A stretch of 64,000 nucleotides of DNA from Parelaphostrongylus tenuis. Lineage: Eukaryota; Nematoda; Chromadorea; Rhabditida; Metastrongylidae. The notes under the pieces are model-generated. The model did not search any database. It saw only the letters and a program-made list of their open reading frames with translations, and was not told the origin of the DNA. How positions within the stretch are numbered: the stretch's first letter is position 1; each line of letters starts with the position of its first letter. Shown one piece after another: positions 53,893-64,000 of the stretch. The position numbers were made by a program, and so were the translations under genes. The stretch is from contig JAHQIW010000424.1 of the NCBI GenBank assembly GCA_019055375.1, positions 1 to 64,000 of the forward strand, written 5' to 3'.

Positions 53893-55472
53893 TTTCGAGC
53901 ATTACGTGCTCTTTGGTAACGCCTGCTATGTGCTCCAATCCTTCTTGGAGAGCAGTTTTGACAGAGAACTGCCCGAAAACCTGCGGTTTGTGTACAGCGA
54001 CCATCGGTAAGGTTTTATTGCAAAACGTCTCTGTTTATTCTATCAATCATTTTGAACGCTATCCTTTGTTTCCGGTGGATGTGTTGATAAAGTCCAGTTC
54101 TGCAGTAGAGATCCTTCTATTTGCCGGCATGTGGATATGCAGGCATTTGTAAAGGTATGCAATGGCTTGATATGATTGGTCAGATTTACTGCCTAAACAG
54201 TTGTATTCATTTCTCCTCGAAAAAGTCATGGTTGGAATCGCACCTCCAGTATTTGCTTTTTTTTCAGGAAAATTGCAAGAAAACTTGCGGATTTTGCAAC
54301 ACTGTGACCACAAGGTCTCCTGGGGCAGGTAGCCTCATTTTTGAAATTTTTTTCATGAATAGCGATTACATATCCTTTCAAAGACATCTAGGTGCAGTAC
54401 AGAAAGCACATTTTTGATTACTGCTAAAGGAGATACACACCTCATTGACTGATAATGGTGAAGAACACTAATAGATACCGAGCAGAATAGGACGAAACAG
54501 ACGCCCGTATAGCACTAGACCTAACGGCTCAAAACATGTCATATCCTTATCAGATTATATCGCTTCGAGCGGGTCTGTAAAGAGAGGCCGATAGTAGAGG
54601 TATTATTGTTTGAAAAAGCCATTAACAGAATGGTTGCAAAACATGCTGCGTTAAAATTGCTGTCTTTGACAAACTAAATTCTCCTCTCAGGTCTTTTAAA
54701 CAGATATATACCTTTATTTCGAGTGTTCTATTATGATCACGCTCAAATTTCAATAGATCCCTTCATTTTTATTCGAGCCAGCACGTCATGTGGTCGGGTA
54801 ATGGGCTCTTGTACAGCCCGATATACGTGTTTCGACCATACAGTCTCGTCAGTCGAGCAGAACCCGTTGTCTTTCAATCCTTTATAGCCAATCCTCTCGG
54901 AAGTCCTACTCTCCCTACAGAGAGGTATCGAAGACGAACGCTTTACACTGTAAGTCAAGTGGAATCATCACCGAACTTACAGTGTTGTAAACGCGATAGC
55001 TCTTTGGCTGGTTTTTTATCATATTATACCTTTATTCGAGTGTTCTACTACGACCACGCTCAAATTTCAGAAGATCCCTTCATCTCTATTTATTCACATA
55101 CAGTAATTACGAAGTGAAAACTTTACCACTTTTTTTCGAGTGTTTTTAAAAAGTCGCTTCAAGCAAAATAATCTGTTAACATATTTTGAGTCTTTTATGA
55201 GGTCTGTTATGGCCTCATACAGTGCAATGTTTATTCTGATAGAAATAACTCTCAGCTCAATTCCTCAAGTTTCAGGCCCATGTGGATCACAATCAAGGTA
55301 ATTGCTCTAGTTACGAACGTTAAGGTCAGAAGGCCCGAAACGGCAGGTATCAATTGGAAATATAAGCATATTCAGCTGCGCTCAATGGGTTAGAAATGGT
55401 TTCTGCACAAACTCCTTCTACACCATTGAGCAGAGGAGGCAGTACTGTGGAAGGCAGTGCGGTTTATGCTAG
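53893..55472 (+). CDS. Secreted protein with three ShKT domains (3' five exons)
   Basis: The exons are 53893-54006, 54075-54154, 54268-54328, 55276-55297 and 55376-55472. Phases match throughout (1, 0, 1, 2), ending at TAG. Domain 1 finishes ENCPKTCGLC. Domain 2 starts CVDKVQFC on exon 2 and finishes ENCKKTCGFC on exon 3. Domain 3 starts CGSQS on a 22-nt microexon and ends GRQCGLC before the stop. Each has the six-cysteine spacing of ShKT. Acceptors are AG except exon 2, where the junction implied by phase is TTTCCG|GTGG. The 5' end with the signal peptide was not located. Intron 4 (54329-55275) hosts hammerhead elements. ShKT repeats are typical of secreted nematode proteins that bind channels or act as disulfide-rich scaffolds; no target is inferred here. 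Confidence 0.65.
54475..54600 (+). mobile_element. Class B2 hammerhead element, 3' fragment
   Basis: Half a ribozyme (54481-54515), then the tail CTAGACCTAACGGCTCAAAAC, inside intron 4 of the three-ShKT gene. Confidence 0.6.
54481..54515 (+). ncRNA. Hammerhead ribozyme, 3' half
   Basis: GGACGAAACAGACGCCCGUA followed by UAGCAC keeps the second core strand, stem III and cleavage site. The CUGAUGAG strand is not recognisable upstream. Confidence 0.5.
54700..55095 (-). mobile_element. Class A hammerhead element, direct dimer in intron 4
   Basis: Sense on minus. The 3' end block (plus: GCTCAAATTTCAATAGATCC at 54741) recurs at 55058, giving a 317-nt unit. One ribozyme, at 54816-54858, lies between. 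It is opposite to the host gene's strand. Confidence 0.7.
54816..54858 (-). ncRNA. Type I hammerhead ribozyme with covarying stem II
   Basis: The core CUGACGAG/CGAAAC is intact, and stem II is GAC/GUC where other class A copies have GUC/GAC, a double compensatory change. Stem I is GCUCGA/UCGGGC with one U-G pair, a distal GGGUUC/GAGCCC helix, and cleavage after AUA. Confidence 0.85.
55160..55245 (-). mobile_element. Class B hammerhead element, 3' tail only
   Basis: Plus strand TTTTATGAGGTCTGTTATGG is the complement of the class B tail; no ribozyme remains. Confidence 0.5.
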
Positions 55473-55743
55473 AGAACGACAATGTTAAGGTTTCATTGCC
55501 AAGACGAAGACCGTGACAATTTTTCTTATCAGCGTGCCAGCTGACTTCTAAACTTTAGATTATTGCTTGATTATTTGTACTTGTGAGTTTTTCAGATGGA
55601 AGTTCTAAAATGAACTGAAAGCAAGTTTATAACAGCGTAAGAATCACTGTTACAGGCTCTCTTACATATTCGCGATAATATCATACTTCTAGTGACTGAA
55701 GTGCTATAATTTATACTATACCCACATTATATAACCTTAGTTT

Positions 55744-55800
55744 ACATTGCATACACACACACACACTTATATTCATACATGCACAAATACATACGTGTTC
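55744..55800. repeat. CA/ACAT microsatellite
   Basis: Short CACACA run passing into CATA and CATG units. It occupies the same relative place as the long microsatellite at 35.8 kb, as expected for duplicated regions. Confidence 0.8.
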
Positions 55801-55868
55801 GCCATACAGTCACGACAATGTATCATTCTTTGTTCATCTACGAAGACTAATTCTTCATTTACTCTTAC

Positions 55869-55963
55869 TTATTTTGCTTTGATTCCACCTTTACGAGCCG
55901 TTTTTGTAAACTTAGGGTTGGTACAAACACCACTTCCTTGAACACCGGCTTTCCATGATGGTC
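55869..55963 (-). CDS. Candidate last exon of a small basic secreted protein
   Basis: After an acceptor-like TTTTAAG on minus, the exon reads PSWKAGVQGSGVCTNPKFTK and ends in a Lys-rich tail before TAA at 55871-55869. It enters in phase 1. Upstream on minus, a possible exon near 56.15-56.08 kb contains VDCFCNGVSKWF. The homologous place at 36.06-36.5 kb is broken. It is convergent with the three-ShKT gene. The single CTNP resembles the middle of a ShKT domain, but the rest is missing, so no family is assigned. Confidence 0.3.
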
Positions 55964-56402
55964 CTTAAAATATAAGAAGGTTAGACAAATAGGTGCTTCT
56001 TCTCTATGATAGCCGTTGAACTCTTGCCATTTTCAACCTATTTATACCGGTAGCTCTAGTGTAGCTTTAGTAAACCATTTTGAAACACCGTTACAGAAAC
56101 AGTCGACAAAATTTTTAGGACGAAGGAAACCTTTCTTAAACAAGTTTGAAGAAACGACCCTGCATTCATTAGACGTTATTCACATTTGCCACATCTTTCA
56201 GTATTAATTAGTGGAAAACATTCTCAAATTTGTTTAGTCGTACGAGATTGGCACCAATATCTGGATAAGGATAAAACAGAAGAGAACGTTGCAGTTCAAC
56301 TACGCGGTGTGCACCCTTTCTTTCTTTCGCAACAGCTGCTGGTGATCGTACAACTTGTTCATTGATGTTGATGTACAAGAATTTCATCTCTATATCCATG
56401 GG

Positions 56403-56715
56403 CTAGAGCACATGTGGCGCAATGGTCAGAGGTGCTCTGCGTCGCACACGAGGTCAATAGTTCTATCTAGCCCTCATGGCTCACCAAGCCATCCATCCCT
56501 GCGACATTGGTAAATTGGTGCCACACTGTTCTCAAACTTGTTTAGGAGGATAAACAGCACTGACTCGGTACAGTGGCAGGTCACCGCGATTCATTGCAAA
56601 AACCACATTTGCATTCAAGCGCCTTAAAAGAAGTCAAAACGAATAGACGAATACATGGAGCATCCCTCAAGGAATGATCAACGCTGAGAGCTTTATCTTT
56701 CATTTTATCCATGGA
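56403..56715 (+). mobile_element. tRNA-derived SINE family S1, near-complete copy
   Basis: Head ACATGTGGCGCAATGGTCAG, body CCAAGCCATCCATCCCTGCG, then GGCAGGTCACCGCGATTCATT and an end AAGGAATGATCAACGC. Confidence 0.75.
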
Positions 56716-56894
56716 AAGTCAAGAGATGCCCTTGTATGCCAAATGTTAATCTATTTGATTTTTCAAGCCCATGACTTTCAAAATCTGAAAGAATTTTGCA
56801 ACTTATGCCAAATTAATGTTAATTCCTTTCTAGTTGACTGTTCTACACAAGAAGAGCGGCACAACGTAACACCTTGTCACTTTTTGATCCGACT

Positions 56895-57125
56895 CACGGC
56901 TTTTTTTTACTGTGCAGATCCCGACAATCTCAACATTCAATTCGTTTTTTGTTTTCATCTTGAACGCCGTAGAATACCAGCTGACACATCACTTTGCAAT
57001 CTCGAGGATGGCCTGGCTGTGGTGTTTTACAGAACATTCGTTGACTGCCGTAGAATGCTGGGGAGTGGGCGCCAGCCCCGCGCCACACCGTGACGGGCAT
57101 CACAACCACTCGGTTACGGCCCACA
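56895..57125 (-). mobile_element. tRNA-derived SINE family S2, copy 2
   Basis: Minus strand: head GTAACCGAGTGGTTGTGATGC at 57115, then a body through TCGAGATTGCAAAGTGATGT and GGCGTTCAAGATGAAAAC. Confidence 0.6.
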
Positions 57126-57689
57126 TTTTATCGTAGAAAGTGGAAATTAAAAAAATCGGTGAGCAACACGGTAAAATATGAACTTTGTGTATGCGCTACA
57201 TAAGCAATAAAGATCTTACTCTATAATCTTTGCTCAAGGCAATATTTTTTTTATCTTTGTGTTTATGAAATTTGCAGCTTGACAAATATCTAACACAGGT
57301 CTTGCTCCATTACTTTACAATAATAGCTTTGTAGAAAAAAATTCACTTGAAGCTCCTTTTATTTTGTATTTATATGAAAAGTCCAATTTTTTTTCGTATC
57401 AACCAGTTGCGGCTTTTTGGAGAAGTCTGTGGCTTCATGTAGTTCTTATTTCAATTCATAAGGTTACTCACGATTAACATATATGTGCTAGTTGGTAAGA
57501 GTGGCTCCTTCGAGTATCCACGAGTTAGACGAAAATTTTGACAACGATATCAAATCAATAATTTTTGAAAATTTCTATCAGAGAAATCACGGTCAATGTT
57601 ACATAATCTTGAGGAACCTTTTTTCTTTACTTTATTTATCCGTCTTCATAGTGCTTTTTCACTCTGCGGATCGCAGTACTTTTAGCATT
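57126..57689. other. No gene recognised
   Basis: AT-rich with T runs; nothing supportable. Confidence 0.4.
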
Positions 57690-57890
57690 CACATCTTTCG
57701 TCTTTATCTTCTTGAACGCCGTAGATTAGTTAGTGGTTGAGCCTATCTCTTTGTGATCTCGGGAATAGCCTGAAAGCCTGGCTCTGGCGTTCCATAAAAC
57801 GTTTGTTAATGAGTGTCGGAGAGTGTTGAGGGCGGGGCTTAGTCGCTCGAATCGCGCGAGCATCACAACCAGTCGGCCACGGCTATAAAT
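57690..57890 (-). mobile_element. tRNA-derived SINE family S2, copy 3
   Basis: Minus strand: head CCGTGGCCGACTGGTTGTGA at 57885, then a body with CCCGAGATCACAAAGAGATA and GGCGTTCAAGAAGATAAAG. It is in the same orientation as copy 2, 0.8 kb away. Confidence 0.6.
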
Positions 57891-58554
57891 CGAATTTCAG
57901 TAAGTCTTGTGTTTCGGGCTGGTTTGATGGGCAACAACTTAATAATGTGACTCTAGGCTATTTCAGCCGATGACAACTTTACATTTAGTTTCGACCTACA
58001 TTTAATCGAGAGTGAGATTCATGAAGCTGTGATAGTACAGGATTGGCGAGCGGAAATGAGAGATTTCCTTGCTTTCTTTATGATATTTTGCAGCCGTTCT
58101 TGGATAAAGATGTGTGGTTAGCAGCTACTAGCGGAGCAGTATCAGAGCAAATCAATGAATTTGCAGTGAAAAGAGGAAAAAACAATTTTATCAAACTGCT
58201 TACACTTCGAGGCATGATCTTTCCCTCCAACACCTAAAAACTGGTAGTGATTGGAAGCTACATGCAGCTAGCGAAATCTTTGTGCACAAAGGTGAAAAAA
58301 ATAGCTTAATGCTCATATGTAGGAAAAACTAGCAAGCAAAAGGTATATTTGTGGAGACAGCTTTTGTTCAATTTGATTACTTAAAGTGCCTAATAAAAGC
58401 ATTGACAGTCTACCATGAACTTTTTTCCTTAACGAATTGATGTACACTGATGTTGTATTAGACGAGGAAGTTTATTAACATTTTCAACTCCACACTGCGC
58501 TGAAAAAGTGGTACTAACGGCAAGCATAGAGATGACGCTGTGTTGTTACAAGGC
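57891..58554. other. No gene recognised
   Basis: Nothing supportable. Confidence 0.4.
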
Positions 58555-58905
58555 TACTCGCCATGCCTCACAAACGGCTCAAAACATGTTGTATCACTAT
58601 CGGACCAATATTGTTTTTGGTCGAAATCTATGAAAAGCGGTCGAATGACGAGGTATGATTCATTCTAGCAGCCACAAGCTCGTCCGCTGGTCTCTGCAAT
58701 GTCAGGATATTCTATCACCTGACTTGCGATGATTTATTTCTCGGCGTCGGTTTCCTCGTGAAGGAGTATAACCTCAAGGGCTAGGCTAAACCGAAGGAGA
58801 GTGTGCTACTCAGAAGTTTTGTAGGACTAAAAGACGTCTGTCTAGCATTTATCAGACCTCACAGACGGCTTAAAACATGTTATATCATTATTGGATATTA
58901 TAATA
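58555..58905 (+). mobile_element. Class B2 hammerhead element, direct dimer
   Basis: A 3' tail (CGGCTCAAAACATGTTGTATC, 58575) is followed by a full body (GCCACAAGCTCGTCCGCTGG, CTCGGCGTCGGTTTCC), a decayed ribozyme (58803-58848) and a second tail at 58866. The tail-to-tail distance is 291 nt, the monomer length. Confidence 0.7.
58803..58848 (+). ncRNA. Decayed hammerhead ribozyme
   Basis: Stem I GUGCUA/UAGCAU and a strong stem III (AGAC/GUCU) remain, but the core reads CUCAGAAG and CUAAAAG. Expected inactive. Confidence 0.5.
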
Positions 58906-58919
58906 TTCAAGAGATCACT

Positions 58920-59320
58920 TATGGTTATAGTTATCACTATCATTATCACTATCACTGTTACTATCCCTACCTTTATCACAATCACTATCATTATCATTAT
59001 CATCATTATCACTACCACGATCAATGTCACTATCACTGTCATTTACTCTATGATCACTACCACTATCGTCATCAGTACCATTATCACTGTGATCACTATC
59101 ACTATAATCACTATCATTAACATAACCCTCACTATCACTATCACTACTATCACTATCACCTCTATCACTGCCGCCACTCTCATTATGGTCACTATCAGAA
59201 TCATCACTATCACTATGATCACTACCACTATGATCACTATCACTAATTTCACTATCGTTACCATCACTTCCACCATCATCTCAGTCACTATCATCTCAAT
59301 CACGATCATCTATCAAGGCA
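58920..59320. repeat. ATCACT/ATTATC satellite-like repeat
   Basis: About 400 bp of irregular 6-bp units (TATCAC, TATCAT, ACCACT). It gives long Ile/Thr- and Tyr/His-rich artefact frames on both strands. Confidence 0.9.
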
Positions 59321-59389
59321 CAGACGTGATTCTTGGAGTCCGGGCCAGGGCGGAGCCACACACGCCTTCTGGGTCCTCTGGTCCTCAAC

Positions 59390-59515
59390 AGGTTAAAAGC
59401 TGGATATGCATTCAATCACCTCAAACGAAGATAAAAAAATTAAAGACGAGTGCGTGGCGCATCTCCCAGGGATTGATCAACGCTAAGAGCTTTATCTCTT
59501 TATCCTTTATAACGC
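59390..59515 (+). mobile_element. SINE family S1, 3' fragment
   Basis: GATATGCATTCAATCACCTC to GGGATTGATCAACGC matches the 3' third of S1, attached to the satellite by about 70 bp of GC-richer sequence. Confidence 0.7.
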
Positions 59516-60719
59516 AGAATAGGCTTCTTAGAAACCGATAATGTTGTTGAAATCGCCAAAATTTACGCTTTTCAATAATTACTGAGAGTTTGAGGAAAAA
59601 TTTTTTTCCAGCAAGAAAGATTGTGTAATTGAATGGATACGCTGCGTCCTCAAACCACCAAGGAAATGTCATTTTACTTTTCTTGTATAAGTTGCAACAG
59701 CAATTGATTTTTTAGTCTGAACTAGTGGGAAGTTTATTTTGTGAACTCTATAATTTGTATTTCCACTCTTTTATAAATGCCAGACAATCAAATAAGAAAA
59801 ATGCTATTCCCACTAATTCAACTCTACAAAATTCTCTTTCTGTGCACCTCAAGGGGCGCATCTGATCAAAAGTTCTGTACTCCTTCAAACCACCTGCAAT
59901 AGTTTTTCTAAAGTGGGCGCATAGAGTAATGGAAGACATAGTCATTATAGCTGAGATCTGCTATTTGTACAGAAAGTAATCCATATATCTATCATTGACC
60001 GATCAGATAAGGATAATTATGATAAATTAGCTCCTTCGCCGCGCTAGTGATTTCCTCAGTAACTGGAAAACTTGGTGGGTACAGAATCCGTGAACTAATA
60101 TAAACACTTTTGCTTTACCTTGTTACTGTGATGTTTGCAAAGTTTTCCGTAAATACCAATCTTGAGGAAATCTTTTTTCATACCCACATATGAAAAAAAA
60201 TTTAGCTTAAAGTTAAAAGTTCATCATAAGTACAGCAACTGAACATCGAGCATCAATTAGGTAGCGCATATTGGACTTCAACTGTTTCTGTGAAATGATG
60301 CTCTTTAGCGTAGTTTAGAGAAAGCCATAGCTAGGAGAAAAGAACCAATTTCAGTTGCACTATCAGTTGCAAAATGTGCGACTGCCTACGACTAATTCGT
60401 TGATGTGTGTTTTGGTCTAAAAGTCAGTGTACAGAGCGGCGTCTCTTAGAACTGAACAACAGGTACAAGTATAGTAAATAATGACTCCATGAAGATGACC
60501 CAGTATGTTCCTTACAAATGTAATTCCGGCTTTATGCACAACTGTAAATTTATCAATTCCTTCCAAACGGTATTTCAGTTTGCTTAAAAACATGTAATAA
60601 TACAGCATATTTTAATAGTCTTAGAGCATAGGTTTGAAAGGAGGTGGCGAATTACAAAACTTCGTAAATGTAGCGATACATATTCGGCACTTTTCTATTA
60701 GACGGCGACAAATGAATCT
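59516..60719. other. No gene recognised
   Basis: Several short frames; none supportable. Confidence 0.4.
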
Positions 60720-61140
60720 TCGACCTCATTTGCTGAACAAGAATCTTTTCTGGAAGTATTACAATCATTTGTAAGCCAAATTCTTGAGCTCTACGTGGCC
60801 GGTTTTTCGAAACATTTTTTTATGACGGTGTAAAATTCGAAATAAAATTGTGTTCCACACGACCGTGCGTTTTTTCTTCTTATCTCGCTTATAGTTCACA
60901 GGACAAAACTTCTCTTTTGGAATGCTGGTGCTTTTTCGATAGCAGAAGTCTCGAGAAACTCAAAAGTGTGTTTCCTTCTTGGGAAGCCCTATCTGATAGC
61001 GCTGTAGGAGAAAAACAAGATATGTGCTTTAAAACTCATAGGAAAGAGCTCTTTAATTAAACTGTTAGTAAGCACTCGATAGAGTGAGTTTCAGCGATTC
61101 TAACGCTGTGTTAATTTTATGGGAAAGACCGTTATACTGC
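60720..61140. repeat. Dispersed repeat D2, copy 2
   Basis: Pairs with 14115-14370 (same block order), related to field R. Confidence 0.5.
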
Positions 61141-62467
61141 TGTGTGGCACGGCAAACAAGACCAAGTTTCACATATTCGGTGAGGTTGTTTACGGTTGAT
61201 CTACGCTTTGGGAGGCGGGACGATCGTCGATGGCTTAAAATGTTAGACATGTGGGGTGCAAATTATTGTTTATTTGAGAATTTTCTCCACATTGGAAAAT
61301 TACAGATGAAACGATTGACTCAGATGCAACAAATTTCCTCTAAACGAGCATATGCTTTTAGTGCTTACAGCGAATTATACGCATGATAGAAATGAAGGCG
61401 CGCGTCGGGTGTCGAATATAATTTTATTTTGGATTTTGCAGCGCGTTGTGAAAACTGGCTACGTACGGCGCTTAGCAGAGATCAAGCTTTCGAATGATTG
61501 CCAACACTCTCATGAGAAATTCTTGCCCAGCAAATAGGGTTGAATATTCATTCTTTGGCGTCCAACAGGAAAGGTAACTTCTTAGCATCTGTGAATGATG
61601 TTTTAGCAAGTATTGCAGTAGAGATAAGTGCCTATACTTCACTTCGAAATGAGCACTAACTGCTATATTTGACACGTTAGTGGAACCGCGTCCCTTTGGG
61701 TTAAGACGAAGAAACGACTGTGATAATGGACTTCTGTCCAACATACATCCCATTCACAAGTCCCGTTGAGCTAAGCTAATGAAAAATTACAACTTTACGG
61801 TGAGGCGAGTTTTTAAAAGAGGATATTAAGTTATTGAAAGAAGATGTTTACTGTGCGAATGCGAACTCATGTACTAGTTTATTTCTGTTGATGTTTTGAA
61901 TATGTTTGACTGATTAGATTGCCTATGTAATTGCCCTTTTCATGCTTCCAGGAAGAAGAAACTATCGAAACATTAGTCAATTTTGCCATGAAAAAATCTT
62001 ATTCTCAACAAATTTGTGCTTGCTCACTAAAAATCTTTTTTTTCGCAAAGTCCCATTTCACCTCGTCACAAATCAAACACAGTTGTGGAAAATTCCTATT
62101 TGCTAACCGAGTCTTAAGTGGTAGCCATTATCTTCAAAAACAATCTGGAGGTTTTGCTCTTCTTTAAATCAAGAAGAAAGTATTATTCAGCTGATAAATG
62201 GGCGGAAAAATACCTATATAAGATAATTATGACGTGACGAAGATGGGATAGCGGTCGTGATTACTTAATTGTCAAGATGCTAGAGAATGAGAGAGGTTAC
62301 ACAGATTACTTGCAGAGAGATATTGTTGTCCCATAATTTAAGGATCAATGAAAGCTTTATTAAATTATTTCATATAACCATTTCTTTATAGATGTGATAC
62401 TTTATTGAAAATTGTGCCAAAAAAGAGGCTCAATATACATAAGGAACTTAGAGCTCAGAAGTCCCGT
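61141..62467. other. No gene recognised
   Basis: Unassigned; short frames on both strands. Confidence 0.4.
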
Positions 62468-62853
62468 TTATTCAACAAGCACTTCAAACTCGATAAGGAT
62501 CATTTCTGCACTTCCATAGAGATGTACGTCCTACGATTCTCGTATTCTCGTCAAAAAGAAAAAGCCTTCCTGGAATAGTATCTACTATGACGATAAAGTT
62601 GTATATTGTAGGTGTGTACTGATTTCTATGAGATTGTGTTCCGGAATGATCTTAACAGAAGTTAACATTCGATCTTGGGGCATTGTCAAGGTGAAAGCAC
62701 ACGTGTGTCAAGTGAAGAGAGGGATTAACCAACCTGAAGTATTTCATCAGGCGACGTATAGGGACCAGCGTCTGTTTCCACAAAGGATTTAATGATTAAT
62801 TTGCTTCGATTATCAACATGTGCATCAGAAACCGGTGAAACCGGCTCACCGTC
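62468..62853 (-). CDS. Secreted Ig-like domain protein, last two exons
   Basis: On minus, an exon at 62853-62734 (after TTTTCCAG) begins DGEPVSPVSDAHV and carries KLIIKSFVETDAGPYTS, an Ig F-strand signature. It is 40 codons and homologous to the exon at 12325-12444. A GTTGGT donor leads to a terminal exon at 62530-62468 (after ATCGTAG), coding 20 residues that end MILIEFEVLVE and TAA. The last beta strand is thus on its own exon. AATAAA overlaps the stop codon, so the 3' UTR would be very short. The signal-peptide exon should lie above 62.9 kb on minus, but I could not identify it. Both introns are phase 0. Confidence 0.6.
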
Positions 62854-62869
62854 CTGGAAAATACTACCA

Positions 62870-64000
62870 GCATAAAGAAAATACCGTCTGGCGGTGATTA
62901 GGCCATATGAGATGCAATTCGTGTGGAATCGAAAGCTCGGTGAAGTCAAGGCGGGCGATAATCAAAATACCATGTGTGTGTTGAAGGGCTTCTGTAGCCA
63001 GTGGCGAACGCACCATTTAGAAAACAATACAGGTGGAGAATTCACCTAACACAATTGACCACTGCCCGAGACATTCTCCCGAACATTAAGTTTCCTAGTC
63101 GCGAATAAAATTTTTACCAAATAACGTGCTTCTATTGATTCTTCATGAAAATCACATGAGCTTCTTGTACAAATTTTCATTTCATGTACTTGTTTCACAG
63201 TTGGGCACTGCAACGTCTTTCAAAGATCTGCTCGTTTGTCCGACAGTTCGCTCATGAAGGGTGTCATCTGCATGAACATTCTCGCATCTGCAATTTCACG
63301 ATCAAATAGGTATCTTCAAATCCACACCTCCTCCCTGCACCCTTGTACTTGTACACTTGAAAAACTCAGTCTCTGAGAGACTCTATTTTCTATGGATTCA
63401 AATAATTAAAATGCAGTCACACTAGATAGCACTGTCATTTGCCATTAAGTGGCACGAGGAATCACCAACACTTTACAGAACTACGCCGTTCTCTCTCAAA
63501 TTTGTTCTCTCAGTCCTGCTCCATGCACCGGAATAATATTAACAACATCTCACATCTTTATCATTACCATGCTGCCAATTTTGTCGCCGATTCTTGCGCT
63601 CTCGTCAAGTATTATACAGAAATCTCTATGTATCCGCTGCGTCTAATACCATCGAGATACTTTGATATATTGGTGTAATGTGTGATTTATCTCCCTAGTT
63701 CTTCGAAACTCCGTAAAATCACCCACCTTGCTGCTGGTGAAGATACTATTCCTTAGAATATCGTACATAGTGATCATGTTAGTATTTGCGCATAAGCTAA
63801 CCGCTTCGTGCTGTTATTATAACTTTACAGGTGCCCTTTATCACCTCCTATGTTATACTGCTCTATTTTGAATTACACCCGCACATTACATCACGCCACC
63901 AGCTCGTGGCAGAGTGGTCTCTTGTCTCAAAGTTGACCCCTCACGTTCATTGTTTTGCTTCGGTACTAACTTATCGCTATCACTGTTATTCGCTTGAACG
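62870..64000. other. First exon of the Ig-like gene not found; otherwise empty
   Basis: No frame here resembles the signal-peptide exon at 11851-12132. A faint tRNA-like A box (CGTGGCAGAGTGGTCTC) lies near 63905. Confidence 0.3.

Noticed and set aside
58803..59541. 216- and 105-codon frames in the 58.9-59.3 kb region
   Set aside because: They run through the ATCACT satellite; composition is only that of the repeat, in all frames.

Overview
The window looks like AT-rich, repeat-dense nuclear DNA of a clade V parasitic nematode, most likely a hookworm or other strongylid. Four things point there: multi-exon genes for secreted ShKT-domain proteins, a TATA box followed by a TTTTCAG acceptor directly before an ATG (typical of spliced-leader trans-splicing), RTE-type LINE remains of a kind I associate with hookworm genomes, and several mariner/Tc1 relics. 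The species call is inference. I see no bacterial features, rRNA or CRISPR. Real genes are sparse; most of the window is mobile-element debris.

Layout. 1-11.8 kb: microsatellite, mariner relics, a long low-complexity repeat field, the first hammerhead element (3.1-3.5 kb) and tRNA-derived repeats. 11.85-12.45 kb: a secreted Ig-like gene (+). 12.5-26 kb: tRNA-like repeats, a 37-bp minisatellite, a short mariner, an inverted hammerhead element (22.35-22.9 kb) and dispersed repeat pairs. 26-36.5 kb and 43.5-56.2 kb are two diverged copies of one region. Each carries a single-ShKT gene with a conserved promoter, then LINE debris, then a three-ShKT-domain gene, then a minus-strand exon. In the first copy both ShKT genes are broken. 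In the second copy the three-domain gene (53.9-55.5 kb) is open, and the single-domain gene has a doubtful last exon. 37-43.3 kb: Penelope-like GIY-YIG fragments, more hammerhead elements and a Tc1-like transposase relic. 56.4-64 kb: tRNA-derived SINEs, an ATCACT-type satellite and a second Ig-like gene on the minus strand (62.47-62.85 kb).

The strongest signal is a set of about 18 sequences that fold as type I hammerhead self-cleaving ribozymes, eight of them with an intact or near-intact core. They sit in at least four families of short (about 0.3 kb) elements. Stem II shows compensatory changes between copies (UC/GA, AC/GU, AUC/GAU, GC/GC). Some loci are direct dimers with unit lengths of 291-317 nt, as in retrozymes. 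Others are head-to-head inverted dimers whose outward 3' ends look like terminal inverted repeats. Several lie in introns of the ShKT genes, and one family adjoins Penelope-like GIY-YIG fragments, a likely source of mobilising enzyme.

No alignment, folding or database search could be run. Exon borders come from splice-site inspection and comparison of copies within the window.
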